Source of the DNA: Prochlorococcus sp. scB241_528N17
GTDB lineage: Bacteria > Cyanobacteriota > Cyanobacteriia > PCC-6307 > Cyanobiaceae
DNA length: 64,000 nt
NCBI GenBank assembly: GCA_000634735.1
Contig: JFLG01000098.1
Span: 1 to 64,000 of the forward strand
Direction of reading: 5' to 3'
Part shown: piece after piece, positions 9,658-20,415 of the stretch
Position numbering within the stretch: position 1 is the first letter of the stretch
Layout: every line of letters begins with the position of its first letter
Translations under genes and position numbers: made by a program
The notes under the pieces: generated by a model
Told to the model about the DNA's origin: nothing
Seen by the model: the letters and a program-made list of their open reading frames with translations, nothing else
Database searches by the model: none

Positions 9658-9992
9658 ATTAGAAACTATTGATAGTAACTTTGAAATTATATCCTGTCGC
9701 TGGATTCAAAAAATTTTCTTTGAAATATAAAAAAAAATTTAAGAAATTTATATAAAATTTGAGTAAAAATACTCATAATTTAGTCACAGACTAGAATTTA
9801 ACAAAATATTCATATAGTAACAATCATTAGAACATTTGTTACGTTAATGCATAACGAAAGAATCTTTGCCTTATTATTTTTGAAACGAATATCTAAAGTT
9901 CCGAAGGATTCGTTTTCTTGAACATTATTATTAAATGATAAGTTCAAGATCCGATCAATCGGCTTTAATGTCAATTATTTTCGAGGTGCTAG
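9658..9992. promoter_or_regulatory. psaA/cobJ divergent intergenic region with stacked inverted repeats
   Basis: This 335-bp spacer is the longest in the window and holds no ORF I can support. Inverted repeats visible in order are TGAGTA-AAAA-TACTCA (9760-9775), GTAACAA-N12-TTGTTAC (9817-9842), AAACGAAT-N17-ATTCGTTT (9883-9915), CTTGAAC-N18-GTTCAAG (9917-9948) and CCGAT-CA-ATCGG (9951-9962). A GAGG Shine-Dalgarno-like run lies just before the psaA ATG. The repeats are seen directly. Their roles as operators or 5'-UTR hairpins for light control of psaAB are inference. I found no clean HLR1 direct repeat. Confidence 0.6.
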
Positions 9993-12296
9993 ATGACCAT
10001 CAGCCCACCAGAAAGTGGAGAAAAAAACAAAAAAGTTTTGGAGGATCCTGTTAAGGCCGATCCAAGACCTATTGATTTTGCCAAATTAGATAAACCAGGT
10101 TTCTGGTCAAGTAAATTATCTAAAGGTCCAAAAACTACAACATGGATATGGAATTTGCATGCTGATGCACATGATTTCGATGTGCATACAGGAGATGCTG
10201 AAGAAGCAACAAGAAAAATCTTTTCGGCTCATTTTGGACATCTTGCAGTCATTTTCATATGGATGAGTGCTGCTTTTTTCCATGGAGCAAGATTTTCTAA
10301 TTATTCAGGTTGGTTAGCAGACCCAACGCATGTAAAACCAGGAGCTCAGCAAGTTTGGGCAATTGTGGGCCAAGAAATGCTTAATGCTGATCTTGGTGCA
10401 AACTACAACGGAATTCAAATCAGTTCAGGAATATTTCACATGTGGCGAGCATGGGGAATCACCAATGAAAGTGAACTGATGGCTTTGGCAATAGGTGCTG
10501 TAGTAATGGCTGCACTTATGCTTCATGCCGGAATATTTCATTATCACAAAGCGGCTCCAAAAATGGAGTGGTTTCAAGATATTGAATCTATGCTTAACCA
10601 CCATATAGCTGGCTTAGTAGGATTAGGATCTTTAGCATGGGCTGGTCATTGTATTCATATCGGAGCTCCTACTGCTGCTCTCTTAGATGCAATTGATGCA
10701 GGCTCTCCTTTAGTAATCAATGGTAAAGAAATAGCAACTATTGCAGATATGCCTATGCCGCATCAACTCTGTGATCCACAAATCATCGGTCAGATATTTC
10801 CAGGATTAGCTAGTGGTACAGGTAATTTCTTTAGTTTAAACTGGTTAGCTTTCTCAGATTTCCTTACCTTCAAAGGTGGACTTAACCCTGTGACAGGAAG
10901 TTTATGGATGACTGATGTTTCACATCATCACTTAGCTTTTGGTGTAATAGCAATCATTGGTGGTCATATGTATAGGACCAATTACGGCATTGGTCATAGT
11001 ATGAAAGAAATATTAGATTCACAGCAAGGAGACCCTATATTATTCCCTGCTCCTAAAGGTCATCAAGGTCTTTTTGAGTTCATGGCAGAAAGTAGACATG
11101 CCCAGCTTGCAGTAAACCTAGCAATGCTTGGATCAATAAGCATACTTGTATCTCATCATATGTATGCGATGCCTCCATATCCATATATAGCTACTGACTA
11201 CATGACAGTTCTTGGATTATTTACTCATCACATGTGGATAGGTGGATTATTCATAGTAGGTGCAGGTGCTCATGCTGGAATTGCAATGGTTAGAGATTAT
11301 GATCCAGCAAAACATATTGATAATGTATTAGACAGAATCCTTAAAGCAAGAGATGCCTTAATCAGTCATTTAAACTGGGTATGTATGTGGTTAGGATTCC
11401 ATAGCTTTGGACTCTACATTCACAACGACACTATGAGAGCTTTAGGTAGACCTCAAGATATGTTTAGTGATTCAGCAATCCAACTTCAGCCAATTTTTGC
11501 TCAATGGGTACAGAGTATTCAAGCATCTGCAGTTGGAACTTCTCTTTTAGCAGGTACTGCAGAAGCTTTACCTCACAAAGCTTTAAGTGAAGTTTTTAAT
11601 GGAAGTTTAGTAGAAGTGGGTGGAAAGGTTGCTATAGCTCCAATTCCATTAGGGACAGCTGATTTAATGATTCATCATATTCATGCTTTCCAAATTCATG
11701 TAACTGTTTTGATACTTCTCAAAGGAGTACTTTATGCAAGAAGTTCAAGGTTGATCCCTGATAAAGCTTCTTTAGGATTTAGATTCCCTTGTGATGGACC
11801 TGGAAGAGGTGGCACATGTCAAGTTTCTTCATGGGACCACGTGTTCTTAGCCCTTTTCTGGATGTATAACTGTTTATCAATAGTAATTTTCCACTTCTCT
11901 TGGAAAATGCAGAGTGACGTTTGGGGACTTACTGGAGGTAATTTCGCACAAAGTTCCATTACTATTAATGGTTGGTTAAGAGATTTTCTTTGGGCGCAAG
12001 CTTCTCAAGTATTAACAAGTTATGGTCAATCAATAAGTATGTACGGTTTGATGTTCTTAGGAGCTCACTTCATATGGGCATTTAGTTTAATGTTCCTCTT
12101 TAGTGGAAGAGGATATTGGCAAGAATTATTCGAATCAATTGTTTGGGCACATAACAAACTTAAAGTTGCTCCAACCATTCAACCAAGAGCTTTATCTATC
12201 ACCCAGGGTAGAGCAGTAGGTGTAACACACTTCCTTGTCGGTGGTATTGCTACCACATGGGCCTTCTTCCATGCTCGCCTTTTCGGGCTGGGCTAA
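9993..12296 (+). CDS. psaA: Photosystem I P700 apoprotein A1
   Basis: PsaA forms the PSI reaction-centre heterodimer with PsaB in the thylakoid membrane. It binds P700, antenna chlorophylls and, jointly, the Fx iron-sulfur cluster. The 767-residue product has the 11-helix PSI core pattern with many His ligands, and the Fx loop [13 protein letters not shown] with both cysteines. The C-terminus [10 protein letters not shown] is typical. The ATG at 9993 has an upstream GAGG. psaB follows after 27 bp, so the two are cotranscribed. Confidence 0.99.
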   Translation: MTISPPESGEKNKKVLEDPVKADPRPIDFAKLDKPGFWSSKLSKGPKTTTWIWNLHADAHDFDVHTGDAEEATRKIFSAHFGHLAVIFIWMSAAFFHGARFSNYSGWLADPTHVKPGAQQVWAIVGQEMLNADLGANYNGIQISSGIFHMWRAWGITNESELMALAIGAVVMAALMLHAGIFHYHKAAPKMEWFQDIESMLNHHIAGLVGLGSLAWAGHCIHIGAPTAALLDAIDAGSPLVINGKEIATIADMPMPHQLCDPQIIGQIFPGLASGTGNFFSLNWLAFSDFLTFKGGLNPVTGSLWMTDVSHHHLAFGVIAIIGGHMYRTNYGIGHSMKEILDSQQGDPILFPAPKGHQGLFEFMAESRHAQLAVNLAMLGSISILVSHHMYAMPPYPYIATDYMTVLGLFTHHMWIGGLFIVGAGAHAGIAMVRDYDPAKHIDNVLDRILKARDALISHLNWVCMWLGFHSFGLYIHNDTMRALGRPQDMFSDSAIQLQPIFAQWVQSIQASAVGTSLLAGTAEALPHKALSEVFNGSLVEVGGKVAIAPIPLGTADLMIHHIHAFQIHVTVLILLKGVLYARSSRLIPDKASLGFRFPCDGPGRGGTCQVSSWDHVFLALFWMYNCLSIVIFHFSWKMQSDVWGLTGGNFAQSSITINGWLRDFLWAQASQVLTSYGQSISMYGLMFLGAHFIWAFSLMFLFSGRGYWQELFESIVWAHNKLKVAPTIQPRALSITQGRAVGVTHFLVGGIATTWAFFHARLFGLG

Positions 12297-12323
12297 TTAC
12301 CTGAACTTCACCTTTTTAATTCA

Positions 12324-14552
12324 ATGGCAACAAAATTTCCATCATTTAACCAGGGTCTAGCTCAGGACCCTACAACCCGACGAATATGGTACGGAATAGC
12401 TACCGCGCACGACTTTGAAAGTCATGATGGTATGACCGAAGAAAAGCTTTATCAGAAGCTTTTCTCTACACATTTTGGTCATCTAGCAATAATCGCTCTC
12501 TGGGTAGCTGGTAACTTATTTCATATCGCGTGGCAAGGTAACTTCGAGCAGTTTGTACTCGATCCAACTCACGTTCGTCCTATTGCTCATGCTATTTGGG
12601 ACCCACATTTTGGGTCTGGTATCACAGAAGCAATGACACAAGCTGGAGCTAGTGGTCCAGTAAACATAGCTTACTCAGGTCTCTACCATTGGTGGTACAC
12701 AATTGGAATGAGAACTAATGAGCAACTTTTCCAAGCTTCAATATTCATGAGTATTTTGGCTTGTTGGACTCTATTTGCAGGTTGGTTACACTTACAGCCA
12801 AAATTCAGACCTTCTCTAGCTTGGTTTAAAAATGCAGAATCAAGATTAAATCATCATTTAGCTGTTTTATTTGGTTTTAGCAGTATTGCTTGGACAGGTC
12901 ATTTGGTTCATGTTGCTATACCTGAATCAAGAGGTCAGCATGTAGGTTGGGATAACTGGTTAACAGTACTTCCCCACCCCGCAGGACTAGCTCCTTTCTT
13001 TACTTTAAACTGGGGAGCATATGCTCAAAATCCTGATTCTCTAGATCAGGTTTTTGGAACAGCTGAGGGAGCTGGTACAGCAATCTTTACTTTCTTAGGT
13101 GGTCTTCATCCTCAAAGTGAAGCATTATGGCTAACTGACATTGCGCATCATCATATCGCGATTGGAACAGTTTTCGTAATAGCTGGTCATATGTATAGAA
13201 ATACCTTCGGTATTGGTCATAGCCTCAAAGAAATTACAGAAGCTCATAATACAAGACACCCTAATGATCCTCATAAAGGTAGTTTCGGAATTAACCATGA
13301 TGGAATATATGAAACTGTAAATAATTCATTACATTTCCAACTTGGATTAGCATTAGCATCACTTGGTGTAGCAACTTCTCTAGTGGCGCAACATATGGGT
13401 GCACTTCCTTCTTATGCTTTCATTGCAAGGGACTACACTACACAATCTGCTTTATATAGTCATCATCAGTACATAGCAATGTTCTTGATGGTTGGTGCTT
13501 TCGCACACGGTGCTATTTTCTTTGTTAGAGATTACGATCCAGAATTAAATAAAGATAATGTACTAGCACGAGTACTTGGAACAAAGGAAGCTCTGATAAG
13601 TCACCTTAGTTGGGTAACAATGTTGCTTGGATTCCATACTCTTGGAATTTATGTTCATAACGATGTTGTTGTGGCTTTTGGTAATCCTGAAAAGCAAATT
13701 CTAATCGAGCCAGTATTTGCTCAATTCGTTCAAGCCGCTCAAGGTAAGATGATGTATGGCTTTAACGCCTTATTATCTGATCCCACAAGTTCGGCAACTC
13801 TCGCAGCTAATTCATTACCAGGTAATCATTACTGGATGGATCTTATCAATAGACAAGATGCATTAAGTGCTTTCTTACCTATAGGGCCAGCAGATTTCTT
13901 AGTTCACCATGCTATTGCTTTAGGGCTTCATACAACTGCATTAATCCTTATAAAAGGTGCACTTGATGCTAGAGGAACAAAATTAATTCCTGATAAGAAA
14001 GATTTAGGTTATGCTTTCCCTTGCGATGGACCCGGACGTGGAGGTACTTGTGATAGTTCATCTTGGGACGCAATGTACTTAGCTATGTTCTGGGCATTAA
14101 ATTTACTAGCATGGGTAACTTTCTACTGGCATTGGAAACACCTAGCAATTTGGCAGGGTAACGTAGCACAATTTAACGAATCAGGAACCTATCTAATGGG
14201 TTGGTTCAGAGATTATCTCTGGTTAAACTCTGCTCAACTTATTAATGGATACAATCCCTTTGGAGTAAATTCTCTATCTCCTTGGGCTTGGATGTTCCTA
14301 TTCGGCCACTTAGTTTGGGCTACTGGTTTCATGTTCCTAATATCATGGCGTGGTTACTGGCAAGAGTTAATTGAAACATTAGTTTGGGCACATCAGCGTA
14401 CTCCAATTGCCAATCTTGTTGGTTGGAGAGATAAGCCAGTTGCACTTTCAATTGTTCAAGCTAGATTAGTTGGACTAGCACATTTCACGATTGGAAACAT
14501 ACTTACATTTGGGGCATTTGTTATCGCATCCACTTCAGGTAAGTTTGGTTAA
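12324..14552 (+). CDS. psaB: Photosystem I P700 apoprotein A2
   Basis: PsaB is the partner of PsaA in the P700 reaction centre. The 742-residue product starts [20 protein letters not shown], the standard PsaB N-terminus. It has the Fx loop [18 protein letters not shown] with two cysteines and the terminal [17 protein letters not shown] helix. It follows psaA by 27 bp. A strong hairpin terminator lies 19 bp after the stop codon, closing the psaAB transcript. Confidence 0.99.
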   Translation: MATKFPSFNQGLAQDPTTRRIWYGIATAHDFESHDGMTEEKLYQKLFSTHFGHLAIIALWVAGNLFHIAWQGNFEQFVLDPTHVRPIAHAIWDPHFGSGITEAMTQAGASGPVNIAYSGLYHWWYTIGMRTNEQLFQASIFMSILACWTLFAGWLHLQPKFRPSLAWFKNAESRLNHHLAVLFGFSSIAWTGHLVHVAIPESRGQHVGWDNWLTVLPHPAGLAPFFTLNWGAYAQNPDSLDQVFGTAEGAGTAIFTFLGGLHPQSEALWLTDIAHHHIAIGTVFVIAGHMYRNTFGIGHSLKEITEAHNTRHPNDPHKGSFGINHDGIYETVNNSLHFQLGLALASLGVATSLVAQHMGALPSYAFIARDYTTQSALYSHHQYIAMFLMVGAFAHGAIFFVRDYDPELNKDNVLARVLGTKEALISHLSWVTMLLGFHTLGIYVHNDVVVAFGNPEKQILIEPVFAQFVQAAQGKMMYGFNALLSDPTSSATLAANSLPGNHYWMDLINRQDALSAFLPIGPADFLVHHAIALGLHTTALILIKGALDARGTKLIPDKKDLGYAFPCDGPGRGGTCDSSSWDAMYLAMFWALNLLAWVTFYWHWKHLAIWQGNVAQFNESGTYLMGWFRDYLWLNSAQLINGYNPFGVNSLSPWAWMFLFGHLVWATGFMFLISWRGYWQELIETLVWAHQRTPIANLVGWRDKPVALSIVQARLVGLAHFTIGNILTFGAFVIASTSGKFG

Positions 14553-14571
14553 ATTTACCTTAAATAATTTA

Positions 14572-14600
14572 AATCACCACGTTTGTGGTGATTTTTTTTG
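14572..14600 (+). terminator. Rho-independent terminator of psaAB
   Basis: The stem AATCACCAC / GTGGTGATT around a GTTT loop is followed by a run of eight Ts ending at 14599. It lies directly after psaB and is the clearest intrinsic terminator in the window. Confidence 0.93.
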
Positions 14601-14655
14601 TTTAATTTTAATGTTCTAAATTAAGTTAAAATTGTGTAATTATTATTAAATATAA

Positions 14656-15618
14656 ATGTCAGATATAAAACAATTAATTTCTATTATCGTCCCTGTTTTC
14701 AATGAAAGCGAGAGTATTGGTATTTTGTTGGATGAAGTTATCAATGTAATGTCTTCTAATAAATATAATTTTGAATTGATTGTTGTAAATGATGGTTCTA
14801 AAGATAATACTCATCAAGTATTAAAGCAACTAACTCTCGAAATTAAAGAATTGTCAGTAATTTCCCTTCGTAAAAATTATGGTCAAACTGCAGCAATGTC
14901 GGCTGGCTTTGATAATTCTAAGGGCGATATTGTTATTACTTTGGATGGTGATTTACAGAATGATCCAAATGATATTCCACTATTAATTTCTGAAATTAAT
15001 AATGGTTATGATTTGGTTTGTGGTTGGAGGTTTGATAGAAAAGATAAATTAATTAATAGAAAGATACCATCAAAAATAGCGAACAAGTTAATAGGTCACG
15101 TAACAGGTTTGAAGTTGCATGACTATGGATGCTCATTAAAAGCGTTTAAGAAAGAAATAATAGAAGATATAAAGTTATATGGGGAACTTCACAGGTTTTT
15201 GCCCGTTTTAGCAAATATTGAAGGTGCAAGAATCAAAGAAGTTAAAGTAAATCATAGGAGCAGGCAATATGGATCTAGTAAATATGGAATTGATAGAACT
15301 TTTAGAGTTTTAATGGATTTACTAACTGTTTGGTTTATGACTAAATTTTTAACAAGACCGATGTATGGATTTGGTTTTGTTGGAATTATAAGTATTTTCT
15401 TTAGCCTTGCGATAAGTTCTTATTTGATAGTTTTAAAAATAATAGGTGAGGATATTGGAAATCGTCCGTTGCTGATGTTTGCATTAATATTAGGAATTGC
15501 TGGTGTTCAATTATTTAGCTTTGGATTATTGAGCGAACTTTTAATTAGGACATATCATGAAAGTCAAAGTCGTCCAATTTACAGAATTAGATCAATAAAC
15601 AGTGCTAAGCAAAATTGA
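14656..15618 (+). CDS. Membrane-anchored GT2 glycosyltransferase
   Basis: This 320-residue protein resembles the dolichol/undecaprenyl-phosphate sugar transferase type of GT2 family. The GT-A nucleotide-binding start is ISIIVPVFNESESI, followed by VVNDGSKDNT. The DxD-like motif is in TLDGDLQNDP, and a conserved DYGCSLKAFKK segment follows. Two hydrophobic helices near residues 230-255 and 265-290 anchor it in the membrane. The likely role is making a lipid-linked sugar for cell-wall or surface glycans; the sugar is unknown. It starts 56 bp past the psaB terminator and converges on the HEAT-like gene. Confidence 0.85.
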   Translation: MSDIKQLISIIVPVFNESESIGILLDEVINVMSSNKYNFELIVVNDGSKDNTHQVLKQLTLEIKELSVISLRKNYGQTAAMSAGFDNSKGDIVITLDGDLQNDPNDIPLLISEINNGYDLVCGWRFDRKDKLINRKIPSKIANKLIGHVTGLKLHDYGCSLKAFKKEIIEDIKLYGELHRFLPVLANIEGARIKEVKVNHRSRQYGSSKYGIDRTFRVLMDLLTVWFMTKFLTRPMYGFGFVGIISIFFSLAISSYLIVLKIIGEDIGNRPLLMFALILGIAGVQLFSFGLLSELLIRTYHESQSRPIYRIRSINSAKQN

Positions 15619-15622
15619 TTGT

Positions 15623-16015
15623 TTACTTGAACTGTCTTATTAATAAAGCTGAAATTTCAACGACTTCAGGAGAAATATCTCTTAAGCCTTTGCGTAAAAT
15701 TGGTAATGTTGATTTATCAGCCAATTCTTCTGCAATTTTTAATGCCTTTAATTTATTTTCTGTATCACCCTGAAAAAGACTAATCATTTTATTTCTTTGA
15801 GAATTTTTATAAAATACCGAGTACTTTTTTTCTTCGTTATTGTATAAATAACTATTTTTTTTAGATAGAAATTTAATATTACCTTTTTTATTTTTCTTTA
15901 ACTTAATAGAATTTAAATTGCCTTGATTTATTAACTTTTTAAAGCTTCTTTTTTTAAAAACTAGAAGTAATATTCCTATAAAAATAATAAGTAAAATGGC
16001 GAAAAAATTTAACAT
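15623..16015 (-). CDS. Small membrane protein with HEAT-like C-terminus
   Basis: The product is 130 residues of unknown function. An N-terminal hydrophobic helix (about residues 2-20) is followed by a very Lys/Asn-rich linker. The C-terminal helical pair from about residue 75 (NKLKALKIAEELADKSTLPILRKGL) resembles a HEAT repeat. It lies between a glycosyltransferase and psaI on the opposite strand. It could be a small membrane scaffold, but that is a guess. The low-complexity linker makes the ORF less certain than its neighbours. Confidence 0.65.
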   Translation of the reverse strand: MLNFFAILLIIFIGILLLVFKKRSFKKLINQGNLNSIKLKKNKKGNIKFLSKKNSYLYNNEEKKYSVFYKNSQRNKMISLFQGDTENKLKALKIAEELADKSTLPILRKGLRDISPEVVEISALLIRQFK

Positions 16016-16107
16016 GTAAAAAGTTAATAATTTTTATATCATCAAGTAATAAAATTAACATTATTTCGCTGATAAATACTAAAGTGTTTAAAGATGTTTA
16101 AAGAACT

Positions 16108-16221
16108 ATGCCATCTGATTTACCAAGTCTTTTACCCTCAATTTTTGTTCCATTAATTGGTATAGCAATGCCTGCTGTTTTTATCGTATTGATTGGAAGA
16201 TTAATTACAGCAACTGAATAA
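16108..16221 (+). CDS. psaI: Photosystem I subunit VIII (PsaI)
   Basis: This is a 37-residue single-helix subunit that supports PsaL binding and PSI trimer formation. The reading is MPSDLPSLLPSIFVPLIGIA, then a second hydrophobic half and the short polar tail GRLITATE. The LPSIFVPLIG motif is the family hallmark. The gene is easily missed because it is so short. It starts 92 bp after the divergent HEAT-like gene and lies 27 bp before psaL, the usual psaI-psaL operon. Confidence 0.95.
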   Translation: MPSDLPSLLPSIFVPLIGIAMPAVFIVLIGRLITATE

Positions 16222-16248
16222 ATTATCAAACACTAAACTATTAAAAAA

Positions 16249-16845
16249 ATGAGCGACTTTCAAAAATCATTCTCTGAATCAACAAGTTCTATTAAGTTTG
16301 ATGAGAAATACATAGATACTTCTGTACAGCCAAATGATATTGGCGTAGCAGAACAATGGGCAGTAAAAACAGTTGCTGATCCTTGTGTTGGTAATTTAGC
16401 TACTCCAGTTAATAGTGGTTATTTTACTAAAGCCTTTATAAATAATTTACCTTTTTATAGAGAAGGTATTTCCCCTAATTTTAGAGGTTTAGAAACTGGA
16501 GCAGCTTTTGGATATCTTCTATACGGACCTTTTACCATGACTGGCCCATTAAGAAATTCAGAATTTGCTCTAACAGCTGGACTTCTAGCTACTATTGGAG
16601 CTGTTCATATTTTGACAGCACTTTTTGTTCTATACAATGCACCTGGTAAAGCACCTAATGTTCAACCTCCAGATGCGACTGTTAATAATCCGCCAAAGGA
16701 CTTATTTACAAGAGCTGGTTGGGCTGATTTTACAAGTGGATTTTGGTTAGGAGGATGTGGAGGAGCTGTTTTTGCTTGGTTACTTGTTGGGACATTACAC
16801 TTAGATACCATAATGCCAATCATTAAAAATATTTGGATAGTTTAG
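16249..16845 (+). CDS. psaL: Photosystem I subunit XI (PsaL)
   Basis: PsaL lies at the trimer interface of PSI. The 198-residue product has the conserved [21 protein letters not shown] region, the [16 protein letters not shown] helix, a second helix around [19 protein letters not shown], and a C-terminal helix with [15 protein letters not shown]. The last codons (Trp-Ile-Val-stop) lie inside the 18-bp inverted repeat shared with positions 1-18, so its exact 3' end may be affected by whatever made that junction. It ends 4 bp from the stop codon of rpsM on the other strand. Confidence 0.97.
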   Translation: MSDFQKSFSESTSSIKFDEKYIDTSVQPNDIGVAEQWAVKTVADPCVGNLATPVNSGYFTKAFINNLPFYREGISPNFRGLETGAAFGYLLYGPFTMTGPLRNSEFALTAGLLATIGAVHILTALFVLYNAPGKAPNVQPPDATVNNPPKDLFTRAGWADFTSGFWLGGCGGAVFAWLLVGTLHLDTIMPIIKNIWIV

Positions 16846-16851
16846 TTAATT
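16834..16851. repeat. 18-bp inverted repeat, right copy at psaL-rpsM junction
   Basis: TGGATAGTTTAGTTAATT covers the last psaL codons, the 4-bp spacer and part of the rpsM stop codon. It is a perfect reverse complement of bases 1-18. Beyond it the sequences differ: 16833 is T, where a longer match would need G. It marks the second edge of the block that appears inverted. Confidence 0.93.
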
Positions 16852-17215
16852 ATTTTTTTCTTCCGGCAACTGTTTTCCTAGAACCCCGTCTTGTTCTTGC
16901 ATTAGTTCTAGTTCTTTGACCTCTTACTGGAAGACTCATTCTATGTCTTCTACCTCTTACACACCCTATATCTTGTAGACGTTTTAAAGCCATTCCCTCT
17001 TTTCTTCTCAAATCACCTTCTAAAGTAAATTCTTCTGTGGCACCTCTAAGCTTTTGAACATCAGAATCTGAAAGGTCTTTGACACGAGTATCTGGGTTTA
17101 CACCCGTATTAGCAAGAATTAGTTTTGATCTCGTTAAACCAATTCCATAGACATATGTAAGTGCAATTTCAACTCGCTTTTCGCGAGGTATGTCAATTCC
17201 TGCAATCCTGGCCAC
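16850..17215 (-). CDS. rpsM: 30S ribosomal protein S13 (uS13)
   Basis: S13 is a 30S head protein that contacts 50S bridges and the P-site tRNA. The 121-residue product begins [22 protein letters not shown] and ends with the basic tail [14 protein letters not shown], with the [21 protein letters not shown] signature. It follows rpmJ by 41 bp. In nearly all bacteria rpsK comes next; here psaL abuts it tail-to-tail instead. Confidence 0.98.
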   Translation of the reverse strand: MARIAGIDIPREKRVEIALTYVYGIGLTRSKLILANTGVNPDTRVKDLSDSDVQKLRGATEEFTLEGDLRRKEGMALKRLQDIGCVRGRRHRMSLPVRGQRTRTNARTRRGSRKTVAGRKK

Positions 17216-17256
17216 GTTTTTAGAATAAGTAAAAGTTTGAATTTAAGGGTTGAAAT

Positions 17257-17373
17257 TTAACCCTGACGCTGTTTATTGCGAGGTCTTTTCTTGTTAATAA
17301 CATAGATTTTACCTCTTCTCCTCACGATCTGATCGTCAGGACTAATTTTTTTGACTGAAGATCTGACCTTCAT
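17257..17373 (-). CDS. rpmJ: 50S ribosomal protein L36 (bL36)
   Basis: This is a 38-residue protein starting [20 protein letters not shown] and ending [12 protein letters not shown]. It matches the L36 pattern, but the usual C/C/C/H zinc ligands are absent (Ser and Asp stand at the first Cys pair), so it is a zinc-independent form. It is short and easily missed. It lies between adk (45 bp) and rpsM (41 bp) on the same strand, its standard place. Confidence 0.95.
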   Translation of the reverse strand: MKVRSSVKKISPDDQIVRRRGKIYVINKKRPRNKQRQG

Positions 17374-17418
17374 AGGGGATTAACAAATAAAACGTTAATA
17401 CTATATTCTACATCATCA

Positions 17419-17967
17419 TCAAGCCATTTTTTGTTTGATATCGGAGGAAATGGTTTTTAAATCTCTATCAGCGTCAATATATTCTAACAATGAGAGATCT
17501 TTAAAATATTGAATTAATGGTTCTGTAGTTTTTTTATAGATATCAACTCTTGTTCTAATTGTCTCTTCCGTATCATCTTTTCTCCCTCTTAAAAGCAAAC
17601 GCTTAATTAGTACTTCTTCTGGAATATCTAAATAAAAAACTAATTCCAAAGGTTGATTTATTTCATTCAAGACTTCATTCAATGAATTTGCTTGAGATAA
17701 ATTTCTTGGGTAACCATCTAGAATCCAACCACTATTATCCTGGACTAAATTTTGTCTAACGATCTTTAATACAAGCTCATCACTAACAAGTTCCCCGCGA
17801 TTCATAATATCCTTTACCTGAATACCTAGGTTAGTATTCATTGCGATTTCTTTTCTTAATAATTCACCAGTTGAAAGGTGTAAGTAAGAATTAGTTTGAC
17901 TTAGCAATTCCGCTTGAGTCCCTTTCCCTGCTCCAGGAGCTCCTAAAAATAGTAAATGTTTCTTCAT
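17419..17967 (-). CDS. adk: Adenylate kinase
   Basis: Adk catalyses ATP + AMP to 2 ADP. The P-loop [14 protein letters not shown] is at residues 7-20, the AMP-binding [11 protein letters not shown] follows, and [10 protein letters not shown] is present. At 182 residues it is a short-type Adk, with the LID domain reduced to a short loop ([16 protein letters not shown]) and no zinc cysteines. The ATG overlaps the secY stop by one base, so translation is probably coupled. The secY-adk-rpmJ-rpsM order is the usual one. Confidence 0.97.
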   Translation of the reverse strand: MKKHLLFLGAPGAGKGTQAELLSQTNSYLHLSTGELLRKEIAMNTNLGIQVKDIMNRGELVSDELVLKIVRQNLVQDNSGWILDGYPRNLSQANSLNEVLNEINQPLELVFYLDIPEEVLIKRLLLRGRKDDTEETIRTRVDIYKKTTEPLIQYFKDLSLLEYIDADRDLKTISSDIKQKMA

Positions 17968-19286
17968 TAATTGTTAATTAGTCCCTCATACCTTTGTGAA
18001 ATAACATAAGTTTGAATTTGCTTAGCAGTATCTATAGCAACACCTACAAGAATAAGTAATGATGTTGCTCCTAAACCTTGAAAGGTCTGAACATTTGTAG
18101 CTCTTTCTACTGCAGCTGGGATTATGGCTACTGAACCCAGAAATAATCCTCCCAATAAAGTCAACCTGTTTTGTATACCTGATAGGTAGTTTGCTGTATT
18201 AGTTCCTGGTCTCACTCCTGGTATAGCTACTCCTCCTTTCTTTAAATTTGAAGCTACATCAACTGGATTGATAGTAAGAGATGCATAAAAATAGGAGAAC
18301 CCCAAAATCAAGGAGAAGAATGTAAGAGCATATGGCCATGGATTAGAAGATCCTGGATTTAAACTACTGGCCAACTTGATTAAGACTGGATTGCCCGTAA
18401 CATTTGCAATAGTTATAGGTAAAAAGATTAAAGCAGATGCAAATATAATAGGCATGACTCCTCCTGCATTTAGTTTCAAAGGTAAATAACTTTGCCTTGT
18501 AGGAAGTAGTGTTGCATTTCCTATCTGCCTTTTTGCACTAACAATAGGTATGCGTCTTGCTCCCTCTTGGACAAAAATGATCCCAACAATTGTCAGTAAA
18601 AATACTCCAAGTAAAACTGCTATACCTAAAACATCTCCTCTATCGCCAGTTTGAGCTTTTTCGATGGTTGAACTTAAAGCCTTAGGTAAAGTCGCAACAA
18701 TATTCAAAAAAATTACCAATGAAGCACCTTGACCTATCCCTTTCTCCGTAATAATTTCACTAAACCACATTACTAACATTGAGCCAGTAACCAAGGCAAT
18801 GGAGGTTTGCAAGACAAATGTAGTTTCACTTATCCCCTCAATAGCATATTGTCTGAGAATTAAGGAAAAAATTATACTTTGCAAAAAACCCCATCCTAAT
18901 GAAACATATCTAGTTATTTGAGCAATTTTTCTTCTCCCCGCCTCTCCTTCATTTTTTTGTAAATCTTCAAGCACAGGCAATGAAGCTGTGAGAAGCTGAA
19001 TAATAATTGATGCGTTAATAAAGGGAAGTATTCCTAATGCAAATATTCCTAATGTTGAGATTCCTCCTCCAGTAAAAATATCTAAAAAACCTATTAATTG
19101 CCCCCCCTGATCTATAAAACTTTTAAAAGCAACCCTATCAATACCAGGCATAGGGATATATATACCAAGTCTTACTAAAAGGAGGAGACCTAGAGTAGTT
19201 AAAACTCTACTCCTTAGCTCTTTATTTAAAAATAATTGGGAAAGTATTTCAGAAGCGCTAGGATTTCTACTTTTGTTGACAAACAT
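17967..19286 (-). CDS. secY: Preprotein translocase subunit SecY
   Basis: SecY is the channel of the Sec translocon in the plasma and thylakoid membranes. The 439-residue product shows ten hydrophobic helices. It has the [20 protein letters not shown] start, a plug-region [23 protein letters not shown] stretch, and the cytoplasmic loops ERAxxx[16 protein letters not shown] and [18 protein letters not shown]. It lies in the spc cluster between rplO and adk. Confidence 0.98.
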   Translation of the reverse strand: MFVNKSRNPSASEILSQLFLNKELRSRVLTTLGLLLLVRLGIYIPMPGIDRVAFKSFIDQGGQLIGFLDIFTGGGISTLGIFALGILPFINASIIIQLLTASLPVLEDLQKNEGEAGRRKIAQITRYVSLGWGFLQSIIFSLILRQYAIEGISETTFVLQTSIALVTGSMLVMWFSEIITEKGIGQGASLVIFLNIVATLPKALSSTIEKAQTGDRGDVLGIAVLLGVFLLTIVGIIFVQEGARRIPIVSAKRQIGNATLLPTRQSYLPLKLNAGGVMPIIFASALIFLPITIANVTGNPVLIKLASSLNPGSSNPWPYALTFFSLILGFSYFYASLTINPVDVASNLKKGGVAIPGVRPGTNTANYLSGIQNRLTLLGGLFLGSVAIIPAAVERATNVQTFQGLGATSLLILVGVAIDTAKQIQTYVISQRYEGLINN

Positions 19287-19315
19287 TTTGATGCATACCT
19301 AAATTTTTAGTAAAT

Positions 19316-19774
19316 TTATTTATTATTTATAAGCTCGCAGGATCCACCAGCGTCCTCAATTTTTTGTTTTGCAACTTTTGTAAATGCATGCGCTTGGACT
19401 TTTAACTTTACATTAAGTTTTCCATTACCAAGGATTTTTAAAGGAAATTTTGGCTTGAAGATTAATCCTTTCTTAACTAGTGAGTCTAGGTTCACAGTAT
19501 CGTTATCTTTGAAATCATTTAATTTTTCTAAATTAATTATGGAAAAGTTCTTTTGATTAATTATTTCAAAGTGCTTTAATTTTGGCACTCTTCTATATAA
19601 AGGCATTTGGCCACCTTCAAAACCTGGACGTGTAGGTCTTCCAGAACGTGACTTTTGTCCTCTCATTCCAAAACCACATGATGCACCCTGACCGGCTGCA
19701 ATTCCTCTACCCTTTCTTAATTTTTTCTTTCTCGAGCCAGAGTTTGATTTAAGTGTATTTAATGTTGAAGTCAT
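19316..19774 (-). CDS. rplO: 50S ribosomal protein L15 (uL15)
   Basis: L15 assembles late in the 50S core. I take the start as [19 protein letters not shown], giving 152 residues; a longer reading to 19798 would add eight non-conserved residues and overlap rpsE. The [24 protein letters not shown]ly-rich rRNA-binding region and the [19 protein letters not shown] signature are clear. It lies 4 bp after rpsE and 29 bp before secY. Confidence 0.95.
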   Translation of the reverse strand: MTSTLNTLKSNSGSRKKKLRKGRGIAAGQGASCGFGMRGQKSRSGRPTRPGFEGGQMPLYRRVPKLKHFEIINQKNFSIINLEKLNDFKDNDTVNLDSLVKKGLIFKPKFPLKILGNGKLNVKLKVQAHAFTKVAKQKIEDAGGSCELINNK

Positions 19775-19778
19775 AATT

Positions 19779-20399
19779 TTAAGAATAGAGCTGTTCAAGT
19801 GAGATGCCTCTCTCCCTAGAGGCAGATTTGTGTGTTCTTAATTGAGAAAGAGCTACCATAGCAGCTCTAGCATTATTCAAAGGTGTTTTACTACCCAATC
19901 TTTTTGCTAAAACATTTTTTATGCCGGCTAATTCTAAAACTGTTCTTATTGAACCACCAGCAATTACACCTGTACCTGGGGCAGCTGGTCTGATTAGAAC
20001 ATTAGCAGCACCATCTCGACCTAAAGATAAAGTCGGTATTGAATTATTTTGGGTTAAAGGAACCCTAACAAGATTCTTTTTACCATCTGAAACTCCCTTT
20101 CTCACCGCACCAATAACATCCCCTGCTTTACCAACTCCAACTCCAACTTGACCTTTTTCATTACCTACTACAACAATTGCTCTAAAACTCATTTTTTTTC
20201 CACCCTTAACAGTCTTAGAAACGCGTCGAATTTGAACAACTCTTTCTTGCCAATCAGAATCTCTCTCTAGATTTTTTGAATCACCTCTTCTATTTCTTTT
20301 TCGATCATTGCGATTATTCTTTTTTTGTTCTACGGGCGTAGCTGCAGGAACATTATCGTTCTTGGATTGAATTTCTTGTTTTGTTGGAGTGTCAGTCAT
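19779..20399 (-). CDS. rpsE: 30S ribosomal protein S5 (uS5)
   Basis: S5 shapes translational fidelity at the mRNA entry. The 206-residue product has a polar, Lys/Asn-rich N-terminal extension of about 45 residues. The double-stranded RNA-binding domain ([20 protein letters not shown]) follows, then the conserved [25 protein letters not shown] segment and the C-terminal [19 protein letters not shown]. It is longer than E. coli S5 because of the extension. It lies between rplR and rplO. Confidence 0.97.
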   Translation of the reverse strand: MTDTPTKQEIQSKNDNVPAATPVEQKKNNRNDRKRNRRGDSKNLERDSDWQERVVQIRRVSKTVKGGKKMSFRAIVVVGNEKGQVGVGVGKAGDVIGAVRKGVSDGKKNLVRVPLTQNNSIPTLSLGRDGAANVLIRPAAPGTGVIAGGSIRTVLELAGIKNVLAKRLGSKTPLNNARAAMVALSQLRTHKSASRERGISLEQLYS

Positions 20400-20415
20400 A
20401 GTAAAAAATTAAGAG

